Assembly: GCF_002803155.1 (NCBI RefSeq)
Contig: NZ_NNBP01000020.1
Span: 196,016 to 260,015 of the forward strand
Direction of reading: 5' to 3'
DNA from: Streptomyces sp. CB02959
GTDB taxonomy: Bacteria > Actinomycetota > Actinomycetes > Streptomycetales > Streptomycetaceae
DNA: 64,000 nt
The position numbers were made by a program, and so were the translations under genes. Under the pieces are notes generated by a model, which did no database searches, had not been told where the DNA came from, and was given only the letters and a program-made list of their open reading frames with translations. This document shows positions 50,839 to 59,553 of this stretch, one piece after another (the stretch's first letter is position 1; the number at the start of each line of letters is the position of its first letter).

Positions 50839-53800
50839 TTAACCGCCACCGAGCCTCCTGAATACAACACCCACATGACTATAGTTACCATGCATTCCGC
50901 GAAGCTCCACGAACTCGACTTCGGTGAACCCTCTACGCCCTGCCATCTTCCCCGTAAACGTTTCCCGAGCAGCCTGCTCAAGAGCCGAAAAGTCCCCCGG
51001 CACTCCCGCTCTGGCCGCCCGGTTGAACGAATCCAGATTATCCCTCAAGGTTCCACCGTTCTGCCAGTAACCCTTCACACCTCTGACTTTATCGCCAAAA
51101 TGATCCATGGCGTTGTTGAACATTTCAGACCCGCGAGGCGTGTTGGGTCCGCGCTCAATCACCAAACTCATGATGCCGTCATCATTAAGGTCAGCAATTA
51201 TCCCACCCCCACCCTTCGGCGCCTCAATATAAGAACAAGCGGCCAGCCCGAGAGGATCTATCCGGGCATTCGGATTAGAGACGTAGCCGACAGGATTTGG
51301 TGACGGATCTAGTCCCAGCGGATCGAGGGAAAGGTAGCGCGCCGAAGTTGGATCGTAGAAGCGAAAATAATTATAGTGAAGCTGGGTTTCTGCATCAAAA
51401 TACTGCCCCGGGAAACGAAGCGGAGTGTACGCGGTGGCACTCACCCCCCAAGACACTTCCCCCCAAAGCGTTGACCGAGCCTGCCAAGCTACGTCGCCAG
51501 CGCCGGACACCAGCTCAGTCGGAGCACCCGCAACGCCAGCGACAATACTGAAGAATCTCTGATCAATCAGCCGCCGACGGCCATAATCCAGATCCGACGC
51601 CGTGGCCTTTTTTTCAGTTTGCGCGATCGGTGTGCGACCATTGTGATCCCAGGTGATCGCGATAGAATTGGCGACGCCCGGGAGTTCAGTAAATTCCTCG
51701 GTTAGTTTTTCACCATCCCAAACAAAGTCCGTCCGTTCGACGATTGATCGGCCGTCAGAAGAAAAACACTGCTTGGCTATCCGGCGACCGACAGGGTCAT
51801 AAAGGTAACGCCAGTAGGTGCCGTCCGGAGTAACTACTGACGTGAGACGATTGTCGGTATTCCAGGTGTAGCGCCAAGCATCGGGCCTACGCGACAGCCG
51901 GACTTTCTGCCGAAGGACGACCCGACCCAACTCGTCATGCTCATACCGAACGTGCCCGGCGCGAGTAATGCGCGTGCCCTCATAGGTGCGCTCGCCGCGC
52001 GCCGAAGCGTTCGGATGCCGGTCCGGCCAAGCCGCATAAGTCTGGTTGCCCGCCGCGTCGTACGCGTACGTCTCCGTCCAGTCCGTGGCATGGACCGCCG
52101 TGACCCGGCCCGCACGGTCCAGGTCAAAGGTGCGGCGCCCCGTTAGGGAGTCGTCGATGGCGGTCAGGTGGCCGTCAGCGCGGTAGGTGTAGGCGCGTTG
52201 GAGGACTTGTTGGACCTCGGCCTGGGCGGTGCCGGTGGGGTCGGTGGCTGCTGCTGACAGCGACTGGCTGGTCAGGCGGCCGGTGGGGTCCCAGGTGTGG
52301 GTGAGGTGGAGGTTGTTGCCGATGGTGCGGGTGAGTTCCTGGCCTGCGGCGTCGTACTGGAACTGGAGGGGGTGGCCGGCGATGTCCATGCCGGTGCGGT
52401 TGCCGGCCGCGTCGTAGGTGTAGGTGGTGTGGTGGCCGGTGGGGGTGGTGCGGGAGGTGCGGCGGCCCAGGACGTCGTAGGTGAACGTCATGGTGCGGTC
52501 GTTGACCGTTTCGGTCAGGACGCGGCCCAGGATGTCGCGGGTGTAGGTGACGGTGGCGTCGGGGTTGGCGGCCTGGTGGAGGTTGCCGGCGGGGTCGTGC
52601 ACGTAGGTGGTGACCAGCCCTGCGGCGTTCTTCTCCGTGATGCGACCGAGGGAGTCACGGGTGTACGTCGTGACCTCGCCCAAAGCATTGGTGCGAGCGG
52701 CGAGTTGACCTGCCGCGTCGTGGACGTAGCTCAGCACCCGGTCGTCGAAGTCGGATTCGGATATCAGGCGGCCGGCGCCATCGTAGGTGTAGTTCCAGGT
52801 GAGGCCCTGGGGGTTGGTGACCTGGGTGAGGCGGAGTTCGGTGTCGTGGGCGAACTCGTAGCGGACGCCGTCGGGGTCGGTGCGGGCGGCGAGCAGGTCG
52901 AAGTGGGTGTAGGAGAAGTGGGTGGTCTGGCCGACGGCGTCGGTGTGGGTGAGGCGGTTGCCCTCGCCGTCGTAGGTCCACTCCTCCCGGGCGCCGGTGG
53001 GGTCGGTGCGGGCGGCGAGTTTGCCCTCGACGGTCCACTGGAGGTGGGTGGTTGCGCCCAGGGGGTCCGTTACTGAGGTGGTGCGGCCGAAGGCGTCGCG
53101 GTGGTAGTGGGTGGTGTGGCCCAGGGGGTCGGTGACCGAGCGTGGGAGGCCGGCGGCGTCGCAGTCGATGCGGGTGGTGTTGCCGAGGGCGTCGGTGACC
53201 GAGGCGAGGTTGCCGCGAGGGTCGTGGGTGTAGGTGGTGGTGGCGCCGGCGGGGTCGGTGGTGGCGACGCGGTGGCCGTGGGCGTCGTAGGTGTGCGCCC
53301 AGGTGGCACCGTCCGGGCCGGTGACGTTGAGGGGGTTGCCGTGGGCGTCGTGGACCGTGGTGGAGGTGGTGCCGTCGGGGAGGGTGACGGTGGTGGGGCG
53401 GCCCTCGTCGTCGTAGGTGAAGCGGGTGGTGCGGCCCAGGGCGTCGGTGGTGGAGAGGATGCGGTGCTTGGCATCGCGGGTGGTGCGGGTGGTGGCGCCG
53501 GTCGGGTCGGTGGTGGCGACGATCTGGTGGTGGCCGTTGACCTGGTAAGTGGTCAGCTGGTCCTGGGAGTTGAAGAAACGGTTGGTGCGCAGGCCCGTCG
53601 TCGGGTCCGGGTCGCCCCAGACGTAGCGGGCGCGCAGGTGGCCCGCGATGCCGCCCTGTGAGGTGCAGCGGTCCGCCTCGTCGTAGGCGTAGGTGTAGCT
53701 GCTGCCGTTGGTGTCGGTCCAGGAGGTGATGCGGCCGGCGTCGTCGTAGGTGAAGCCGAGGGGCCGGTCGGAGGCGGGCTTGGTGACGGTGGTGAGATTG

Positions 53801-55635
53801 CCGAAGGCGTCGTAGCCGTAGGTGGCCAGGAGTTGGTCGGTGCCGTCGGGGGCGGCGCCGGCCAGGTGGAGGGCGGTGATGCGGTCGCCCTCGGGGGTCC
53901 CCTCGGTGGTCAGCAGGAGGCGGTAGCCGGCGCTGTGGGTGATCGCGGTGGGCGTGCCGTCTTCGGTGTAGTCGAAGGTCTGGTGGTTGCCGTGCCGGTC
54001 GGAGATCTCGTCGAGGAGGGCGAGGTTCTCGTTGTGGGTGGTGAAGTAGCGGCGGATGCCGGTGACGTGGTCGACGAGGAAGTAGTCGCCGTCCGGGGTG
54101 CGGGCGAGCGGGGAGCCGTCGCCTTCGAGGGGGAGGGTGGGGACGCCGACGGCGGGGTGCGGGTAGAGGAGGAAGTTGCCCTCCTCGCCGATGAGGATGA
54201 CGCCCTCGGCGTCGATCTCCAGGCGCTGGTCGAGCGTGGACATCCACGTGCGGCCGAACCAGCGGCCGGTGCGGTAGGACGACTCGAAGGTGCGGGTGAA
54301 GGCGAGCGGCAGGCTGCCGGGGAGCGAGACGTCGGTCTGCGGCAGGATCATCCGGCCGGTGGCCATGTCGATGGGGTCGCTGCCGAAGGTCTTGCACCAG
54401 GCGGTGCGCAGGCGGTCGCGTACCGTCCGCTTGCCGCCCTGCTCCACGGCTTCGCGGGCGGCGCCCTTGAGCGCGTCCTTCGCGCCCGCCCGCACGGCCC
54501 CCTTGGCCAGCCCACCGGCCCCCTTGCCCCCGACGAGGTTGCCGAGGAAGGTGCCGTACGCCTCCACAGGGTCGCTGCCCCACCCCGAGCCCAGCATGCC
54601 CTTGGCCATCTCGACGGGGTGCAGGGGCGCCTGGGCCAGTCCGAGGAGGGTGGTGGAGACGTTCGCACTGAACTGGAAGGGATGGGCGATGTTGTAGGGG
54701 TCGAAGGGGTTGACCTTGCGGGCGAGGTTCAGGGTTTCGATGCCGGCCTTGGCCACGCCGCCGAGCAGGTGCATGCTCTCGATGGCGTACGCCTTGGCGC
54801 CGTCCTTGAGGCCCGCGCCGGCCAGGTCGGTGAACTGCGGCTTGTCGGGGGCGTGCGCCAGGGCGCCCTTGAGGGCGTTGCGGGCCCGCTCGGCGGCCTC
54901 GTTCCGCTGGCTGCGGGCGTTCTTGATCATGTCTTCGGCGGCCGCGCGCCCCTCGGTGCCCGGGTCCACGAAGTCGCCGGGCGGCGTCGGCTGCGGGCCA
55001 GCGTCCTGGCCCTGGGCGACGGCCGCCTCGTAGCGCTGGCCCTGCGCCACGTACGCATCGACCTTCGCCTTCCAGGCGTGCAGGGCGTTCTCCCGGTCCT
55101 CTTGTGCCCGGCGGTACTTCTCGATCGCCGAGGACGCCTGGCCCTGTGCCCAGGAGACCGTTTCCGCGTACCTCTGAAGCGCCTTGTACGCGTCGTCGCA
55201 CGCGTCCGCCGCGTGCATCCACTGCTTGGGGTGCATCTCGAACGCCTCGCGGAAGGCGTCGGCGGCCTGACCGGACCAGTGCTGGCCGGAGCCCAGCTTG
55301 CGCATGCCGTCGGCGACGCGGTTGAACGCCGCCGCGAAGTCCTTCAGGTGGGAGACGGTTTCGTCGAGCTTCTCGGTGTCTCCGTGGATGAGCTGTTTGG
55401 GGTCCTCGGTCTCGCCGAGTTGCCGCTCGTCGACGTGGGCGCCCAGCGCGCCGGCTAGCTTGTCGCCCCCTGAGCGGACCGTGTCCGCGGCGCCGTCGGC
55501 ACCGACCATCTCCAGGCCGTCGCCCAGCTTGTCGGCCCCGAACTCCACGACCTTGCCGGCGCCGCTCTCCACGGCATCGGTCAGCTCGCCCACCCCGTCG
55601 GCGATTTTGTTGAGACCGTCCCCGAACACGCTCAC
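50839..55635 (-). CDS. RHS/YD-repeat polymorphic toxin
   Basis: A 1598-residue protein. The N-terminus (1-200) is helical without a signal peptide and contains a WXG100-like segment (GQHWSGQAADAFREAFEMHP, AAAFNRVADGM). A Gly/Ala-rich hydrophobic region (about 330-410) leads to a DUF6531-type start (GSDPIDMATGRMILPQTDVSLPG). About 20 YD repeats follow (forms of TxYxYDxxGNxT, about 550-1400). The RHS core ends in YDPTSARYLSLDPLGLDPS ... RIDPLGLAAC near 1467. The last 131 residues (50839-51234) are the variable effector domain, which I cannot assign. Base composition drops over the C-terminal ~400 codons. An ESX-like partner is coupled upstream and a probable immunity gene lies downstream. Confidence 0.9.
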   Translation of the reverse strand: MSVFGDGLNKIADGVGELTDAVESGAGKVVEFGADKLGDGLEMVGADGAADTVRSGGDKLAGALGAHVDERQLGETEDPKQLIHGDTEKLDETVSHLKDFAAAFNRVADGMRKLGSGQHWSGQAADAFREAFEMHPKQWMHAADACDDAYKALQRYAETVSWAQGQASSAIEKYRRAQEDRENALHAWKAKVDAYVAQGQRYEAAVAQGQDAGPQPTPPGDFVDPGTEGRAAAEDMIKNARSQRNEAAERARNALKGALAHAPDKPQFTDLAGAGLKDGAKAYAIESMHLLGGVAKAGIETLNLARKVNPFDPYNIAHPFQFSANVSTTLLGLAQAPLHPVEMAKGMLGSGWGSDPVEAYGTFLGNLVGGKGAGGLAKGAVRAGAKDALKGAAREAVEQGGKRTVRDRLRTAWCKTFGSDPIDMATGRMILPQTDVSLPGSLPLAFTRTFESSYRTGRWFGRTWMSTLDQRLEIDAEGVILIGEEGNFLLYPHPAVGVPTLPLEGDGSPLARTPDGDYFLVDHVTGIRRYFTTHNENLALLDEISDRHGNHQTFDYTEDGTPTAITHSAGYRLLLTTEGTPEGDRITALHLAGAAPDGTDQLLATYGYDAFGNLTTVTKPASDRPLGFTYDDAGRITSWTDTNGSSYTYAYDEADRCTSQGGIAGHLRARYVWGDPDPTTGLRTNRFFNSQDQLTTYQVNGHHQIVATTDPTGATTRTTRDAKHRILSTTDALGRTTRFTYDDEGRPTTVTLPDGTTSTTVHDAHGNPLNVTGPDGATWAHTYDAHGHRVATTDPAGATTTYTHDPRGNLASVTDALGNTTRIDCDAAGLPRSVTDPLGHTTHYHRDAFGRTTSVTDPLGATTHLQWTVEGKLAARTDPTGAREEWTYDGEGNRLTHTDAVGQTTHFSYTHFDLLAARTDPDGVRYEFAHDTELRLTQVTNPQGLTWNYTYDGAGRLISESDFDDRVLSYVHDAAGQLAARTNALGEVTTYTRDSLGRITEKNAAGLVTTYVHDPAGNLHQAANPDATVTYTRDILGRVLTETVNDRTMTFTYDVLGRRTSRTTPTGHHTTYTYDAAGNRTGMDIAGHPLQFQYDAAGQELTRTIGNNLHLTHTWDPTGRLTSQSLSAAATDPTGTAQAEVQQVLQRAYTYRADGHLTAIDDSLTGRRTFDLDRAGRVTAVHATDWTETYAYDAAGNQTYAAWPDRHPNASARGERTYEGTRITRAGHVRYEHDELGRVVLRQKVRLSRRPDAWRYTWNTDNRLTSVVTPDGTYWRYLYDPVGRRIAKQCFSSDGRSIVERTDFVWDGEKLTEEFTELPGVANSIAITWDHNGRTPIAQTEKKATASDLDYGRRRLIDQRFFSIVAGVAGAPTELVSGAGDVAWQARSTLWGEVSWGVSATAYTPLRFPGQYFDAETQLHYNYFRFYDPTSARYLSLDPLGLDPSPNPVGYVSNPNARIDPLGLAACSYIEAPKGGGGIIADLNDDGIMSLVIERGPNTPRGSEMFNNAMDHFGDKVRGVKGYWQNGGTLRDNLDSFNRAARAGVPGDFSALEQAARETFTGKMAGRRGFTEVEFVELRGMHGNYSHVGVVFRRLGGG

Positions 55636-56246
55636 TTGTCACTGCCCCCGTGTGTCTGCCGCGGTTCCTGGAGCTTCGCGGTCGTGCCGGCCGGATCCTC
55701 GCCGCCGTTGGCCAGACGGTCCGGGATCGACGTCACCTCGTGCCCGAACTGCTTGGCGGCTTCGCTGGTCCTCTCGTACGACTCGTGCGAGGCCTTCGAA
55801 TTCGGGTCCCAGTCCCAGTTCGTGTAGGCGTCGAGGGTGTCGTTGCCGAGCTTGCTCCAGGACGTCCCGTGCAGCTCCTCCGCCGTCTTGTTCGGGTCGC
55901 CGACCGCGGCGTTCAGGCCCTGCTTGAGGAGGTCGGAGGCATACTGCTCCTGCTCGTAGTAGTTGCCGGCCGTGAGCCCCAGCTTCTTGGAGAAGTCGTT
56001 GGCCTCCTGCATCAGGTTGTAGACGCCCCAACCCCAGCGGTCGCAGAACGACGAGAAGACCGACGCCAGGCCGTCATCGCCGCATTCCGTCGCGTCCAAG
56101 GACAACTTGTCGAAGCCGCGACCGAGTTGGGCCTCGATATCGAAACCCAGCTCCTTCAGTTCACTGATCGCCGCCGTTATGCCCTTGGTGAGCTGTTCGA
56201 AAGCCTCCGGATCGGTGCGGTAACCGCTTCCCTCTATAAGCCCCAT
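55632..56246 (-). CDS. ESX/WXG-like partner protein of the RHS toxin
   Basis: A 204-residue helical protein (MGLIEGSGYRTDPEAFEQLTKGITAAISELKELGF ... DRWGWGVYNLMQEANDFSKKLGLTAGNYYEQEQYA). The W-x-W region between helices and the YYEQE segment resemble actinobacterial WXG100/ESX-associated proteins used for type VII secretion. Its TGA overlaps the RHS start by four bases, so it is co-translated and may chaperone or target the toxin. No secretion ATPase gene is in the window. Confidence 0.7.
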   Translation of the reverse strand: MGLIEGSGYRTDPEAFEQLTKGITAAISELKELGFDIEAQLGRGFDKLSLDATECGDDGLASVFSSFCDRWGWGVYNLMQEANDFSKKLGLTAGNYYEQEQYASDLLKQGLNAAVGDPNKTAEELHGTSWSKLGNDTLDAYTNWDWDPNSKASHESYERTSEAAKQFGHEVTSIPDRLANGGEDPAGTTAKLQEPRQTHGGSDK

Positions 56247-56258
56247 GAACGATCCCCC

Positions 56259-56807
56259 CTAGACGTGCGTGGTGCCCGGTGCATCGGCAGACGAGGCGGT
56301 GGCATGTTCGGTGTGCGCGTCCACCGCAACGCGATCCGGGACGATTCCGGATACCGGCGGGAAAACCATGCCTCGCTCGCTCCCGGCATCCAGGGCCACG
56401 CCCACGGGCCCCTCGATGGCGGGGACCAGCACGTCGAGGACGCGGGCGCCGACCACGGACGCGTACTGCCACTCAGGCTGCGGTTCGTCTCCGCGTTCCG
56501 CGGCAAAACTGGACAAGGCGTCCTCGTCGCTGAATACATAAAGCCAGCGAATGCCGTCCAACTCGGCTGTGAGGAATGCGTCGTCGACGATCGGGAGTAT
56601 CACGATCGCGCGCCGGAATTCACCGACCAGTGCGGCCGGATTCGGCCTGCCTTCGTGGCACGCGGCCACCTCGTCCGCCAATGGCACGGTGAGCCCCTCC
56701 CCATTGCTGCCCAGCTCATCTGCTGGGTCCACTTTGGCATACGGCACTGACCACGCCGCCGGGCGATCTCCCCCAATAAACCGGCTGGACGTTCCTTTTG
56801 TTTTCAA
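56259..56807 (-). CDS. SseB-like domain protein
   Basis: A ~182-residue protein. The central part (ALVGEFRRAIVILPIVDDAF, AELDGIRWLYVFSDEDALSSFA, GPVGVALDAGSERGMVFPPV, IVPDRVAVD) matches the SseB N-terminal domain, widespread in actinobacteria and often beside ESX or RHS genes. It ends 12 bases before the ESX-like gene, so it heads the toxin operon. The TTG start at 56807 is uncertain; a GTG near VPYAKVDPA is possible. Role unknown. Confidence 0.75.
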   Translation of the reverse strand: MKTKGTSSRFIGGDRPAAWSVPYAKVDPADELGSNGEGLTVPLADEVAACHEGRPNPAALVGEFRRAIVILPIVDDAFLTAELDGIRWLYVFSDEDALSSFAAERGDEPQPEWQYASVVGARVLDVLVPAIEGPVGVALDAGSERGMVFPPVSGIVPDRVAVDAHTEHATASSADAPGTTHV

Positions 56808-56810
56808 TCA

Positions 56811-56992
56811 AGAGGGGCGATCGCGGACGCTCCGCCCAACACCCGTGCCGCCGCCGCGGCCGTGTCCACGGACGCGGGGTCGCCCGATATCATCCACGGC
56901 GTCCGGATCGAACCGACCCAACGGCGGATCTTCGGTTCCCGGCCGGAGGGGGAACGGGGGCTCCCGATTCCGTTCCAGTGCGGAGGACGGCG
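56811..56992. pseudogene. Collapsed remnant of a duplicated TetR/DUF1348 gene pair
   Basis: On the minus strand 56811-56895 encodes GDPASVDTAAAAARVLGGASAIA, almost the same as the C-terminus of the TetR gene at 58259. Directly joined on the plus strand, 56893-56985 encodes IHGVRIEPTQRRIFGSRPEGERGLP plus IPFQ, nearly identical to the C-terminus of the DUF1348 gene ending at 59467. The two 3' ends of a divergent pair are thus fused with everything between them deleted. Confidence 0.75.
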
Positions 56993-57108
56993 TCGCGGGG
57001 GCCGTTGTCGGGTTGCGTCCCTCTTGGGGAACTCGCCGTCGTACACGATCAACACGCGCTCCAGACAGCCAAGTTGCCCGGGGCGGATGCCGGAAGCCGA
57101 ATGCCGAA

Positions 57109-57138
57109 AGCCGGCAGGTCCGTTGTGACCTGCCGGCT
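57109..57138. terminator. Hairpin downstream of the lipoprotein gene
   Basis: AGCCGGCAGGTC and its complement GACCTGCCGGCT form a perfect 12-bp stem with a 6-base loop. It lies 224 bases beyond the lipoprotein stop on the minus strand. The surrounding 57000-57361 region holds no convincing gene; short Pro/Arg-rich frames with repeated CACGTG-like words are seen. Confidence 0.45.
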
Positions 57139-57361
57139 CGGCGTACCGCCAACCGTCCTTGTGCGCTACCGGTGCCGGCGAACCCCGCACGTGCCCCCGC
57201 ACGTGCTCCCGCATGCGCCACCCCGGGTCCATCCGTGGGAACCGACCGGCCGCCCGCGCGCACCGACTCCGGCTCAGCCGCCCACGATGCGGCCTCGTCC
57301 ACCCCCGTCATGGCCTGCGCACTGAGACCGATCCGCTCAGGCGACGGGCCGTGCATGACGG

Positions 57362-58117
57362 TCAGTTGGCGATGCCGACCGGGTGGACCTTGATGCTGTC
57401 GTCGTACGAGCCGCCCAGCTTCAGCGCGTCCGCGGGCCACTTCAGGGACACGCTGTGGGTCTCGTTCGGCGGCGTCACGATGATGTTCGTCGGGTTGGCG
57501 AGGCTGTCGCCGCTGAAGTCGACCTTGTACGAGATGCTGAAGGTGGCGGTGTCGCCGGGCTTCAGGTCGGTGATGCGGGGCACCTCGCCGCCGCGGTGCA
57601 CCGGGGCGGAGGTGCCGTCGGCGTCCTTCAGGTCGACGCCCGCGAAGCCCGCCGCCGAGCAGGTGCTGCCGCCCTTGTTCGTCATCTGGACGGTGATCTC
57701 GCCCACCTTCTGGTCGGGCGAGCTGTCCACGGCCTCCATGGTCAGGTCGGACGTGCGGCAGAACTTGGCCTTCCCCGCGCTCTGCGCCGTGCCGCCCCCG
57801 GAGTGGGCGCGGGAGGGGGCGGAGGTGCCGGAGCCGGCACGGGACGAGGTGCCGTTCCCGGAGCCCGCCTTCGCGTGGTCCGGCTGGGCGTCGTTGCCCT
57901 GCGCCCCGGCGGAGGAGCTCGCGCCGCCGGCCTCGGTCGAGCCCGCGCCGCTGGCCTCGGAGACCACGCCCGTGCCCGACTGCCCTCCGGCCTTGGAAGG
58001 GCCGGCGTCCGCACCGGAGCAGGCGGTCAGGGAGAACGCGGCCGCTGCGGTCAGGGCCGCGGCGGCGATCCGCAGGGTGCGGCGACGGGCGGTGCGGGCA
58101 GTGGCGTTGGAGCTCAT
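57362..58117 (-). CDS. Lipoprotein with DUF4232-like domain
   Basis: A 251-residue secreted lipoprotein. The signal peptide has basic residues (RTARRRTLRI), a hydrophobic core and the lipobox LTAC (Cys about 33). A Gly/Ser/Ala-rich linker (about 35-115) precedes a C-terminal domain with CRTSDLTMEAVDSSPDQKVGEI, NKGGSTCSAAGFAGVDL and FSISYKVDFSG, which fits the DUF4232 family of extracellular proteins. GGGGGGAACC precedes the ATG. Function unknown. Confidence 0.85.
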   Translation of the reverse strand: MSSNATARTARRRTLRIAAAALTAAAAFSLTACSGADAGPSKAGGQSGTGVVSEASGAGSTEAGGASSSAGAQGNDAQPDHAKAGSGNGTSSRAGSGTSAPSRAHSGGGTAQSAGKAKFCRTSDLTMEAVDSSPDQKVGEITVQMTNKGGSTCSAAGFAGVDLKDADGTSAPVHRGGEVPRITDLKPGDTATFSISYKVDFSGDSLANPTNIIVTPPNETHSVSLKWPADALKLGGSYDDSIKVHPVGIAN

Positions 58118-58258
58118 TTCGGTTCCCCCCGGGGAAGTCGGTGTCGGTCTCTCCTCCGTACGACAACCACTCTGGCCGGGGCCGCTATCGCCCGACTGCC
58201 GCTCCGCTAACACCCTGCTAAGGCGACGGAAGCGGCCGGGCGCTCCTGTTGCGTTCCC

Positions 58259-58855
58259 TCACGCGCGGGCGGTCGCGGACGCCCCGACCAGCGCTTGTGC
58301 CGCCGCGGCGGCCGTGTCCGCGGACGCCGGGTCGCCCGCTATCGCGGCGCTGGTGATGGCGCCGTCGATCAGGAGGGCCAGCTGGGTGGCCAGGACGGTG
58401 GGGGCGGGGTGGTCCAGCGGCCGGACGAGGTCGGTGAGGTAGGCGAGCAGGGCGCGTTTGTGGTCGCGGGTGACGTGGGCGACGCCCTCCGAGGTGGCGC
58501 CGAGTTCGCCGTAGGCGTTGATGAAGGCGCAGCCGCGGAAGTCCGGGGCGGCGAACCAGGTGCCCAGCCAGTCGAAGACGGCGCGGATCCGGGCCGCCGG
58601 GGCGTCGGGGGCCCCGCACGCGGACACGTAGGCGGCGAGGTCGGCCCGCCAGCGCGCGTCGCGGCGGCGCAGGTACGCCTCGACGAGGTCGTGCTTGGCC
58701 GGGAACGTGCCGTAGAGGCGCTTGAGGGACACCCCGGCGGCGGTGCGGAGTTCGTCCATGCCGACGGCTTGGATGCCGCGCTCGTAGAAGAGCTTCTCCG
58801 CGGCGTCGAGGATCCGCGTCCGCACCTCGTCGCGGACATCGTCATGGGCCGTCAC
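58259..58855 (-). CDS. TetR-family repressor
   Basis: A 198-residue regulator. N-terminal HTH: TRILDAAEKLFYERGIQAVGMDELRTAAGVSLKRLYGTFPAKHDLVEAYL. The C-terminal ligand domain has FDWLGTWFAAPDFRGCAFINAYGELG. GTG start with GGAAGGCGGG upstream. Divergent from the DUF1348 gene, with two palindromes between them that are its probable operators. A fragment of a second copy lies at 56811. Confidence 0.9.
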   Translation of the reverse strand: MTAHDDVRDEVRTRILDAAEKLFYERGIQAVGMDELRTAAGVSLKRLYGTFPAKHDLVEAYLRRRDARWRADLAAYVSACGAPDAPAARIRAVFDWLGTWFAAPDFRGCAFINAYGELGATSEGVAHVTRDHKRALLAYLTDLVRPLDHPAPTVLATQLALLIDGAITSAAIAGDPASADTAAAAAQALVGASATARA

Positions 58856-58873
58856 GGGGTCCCGCCTTCCGCT

Positions 58874-58926
58874 GAGAACGATCGTTCTCTACACTAGCCG
58901 AAGCAGGCGGAGAACGAGCGTTCTCC
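58874..58926. promoter_or_regulatory. Two palindromic operators between tetR and the DUF1348 gene
   Basis: GAGAACGATCGTTCTC (58874-58889, perfect) and GGAGAACGAGCGTTCTCC (58909-58926, perfect arms with a two-base mismatched centre) share the half-site GAGAACG. Their centres are 36 bases apart. They are the probable binding sites of the TetR protein for controlling both divergent genes. Confidence 0.8.
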
Positions 58927-58978
58927 AGTTCTCCGGCCGCGCACGGCCATGCCATCCGCCACCGACAGGAGTCGCGCC

Positions 58979-59467
58979 ATGTCCGGTACACCCGCCCCAT
59001 CCACCGCGTCCGCGCCCCGGCCGCCGTTCCCGCCGTTCGACGAAGCGAGCGCGCGGCAGAAGGTCCAGGCCGCCGAGGACGCCTGGAACACCCGCGACCC
59101 CGAGCGGGTGGCCCTCGCCTACACCGAGGACTCGGTCTGGCGGAACCGGGACACCTTCCTCACCGGGCGCGCCGAGATCGTCGCGTTCCTGCGCCGGAAG
59201 TGGGACCGGGAACTGGACTACGCGCTGCGCAAGGAACTCTGGTCGTACTCAGGGGACCGGATCGCGGTGCGGTTCCAGTACGAGAGCCGGGACGCCGACG
59301 GCCGGTGGTGGCGGAGTTACGGCAACGAGCTGTGGGAGTTCGACGCGTCGGGGCTGATGCGCCGCCGGGAGGCGGGGATCCACGACGTCCGGATCGAGGA
59401 GGCGGAACGGCGGATCTTCGGGTCCCGGCCGGAAGGGGAACGGGGGCTGCCGATTCCGTTCCGGTGA
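58979..59467 (+). CDS. DUF1348 / nuclear transport factor 2-like protein
   Basis: A 162-residue SnoaL/NTF2-like fold protein: ARQKVQAAEDAWNTRDPERVALAYTEDSVWRNRD, GRAEIVAFLRRKWDRELDY, RFQYESRDADGRWWRSYGNELWEF, RIEEAERRIFGSRPEGERG. Members of this family are small proteins of unknown activity, often TetR-controlled. AGGAG lies nine bases before the ATG at 58979. Its last 28 codons are duplicated in the remnant at 56893. Confidence 0.9.
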   Translation: MSGTPAPSTASAPRPPFPPFDEASARQKVQAAEDAWNTRDPERVALAYTEDSVWRNRDTFLTGRAEIVAFLRRKWDRELDYALRKELWSYSGDRIAVRFQYESRDADGRWWRSYGNELWEFDASGLMRRREAGIHDVRIEEAERRIFGSRPEGERGLPIPFR

Positions 59468-59553
59468 GGAGTCACCGCCTTCGGAGTCGCCTTCGGAGTC
59501 GCCACCTCAGGTGACGGGCGTCTGAGGGGATCCACCGGCTCCCGAGCGGGAGT

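Noticed and set aside
52655..55642. A 995-codon minus-strand frame inside the RHS gene
   Set aside because: It is an offset frame of the RHS repeats, dominated by His, Pro and Arg; the true frame has YD repeats.
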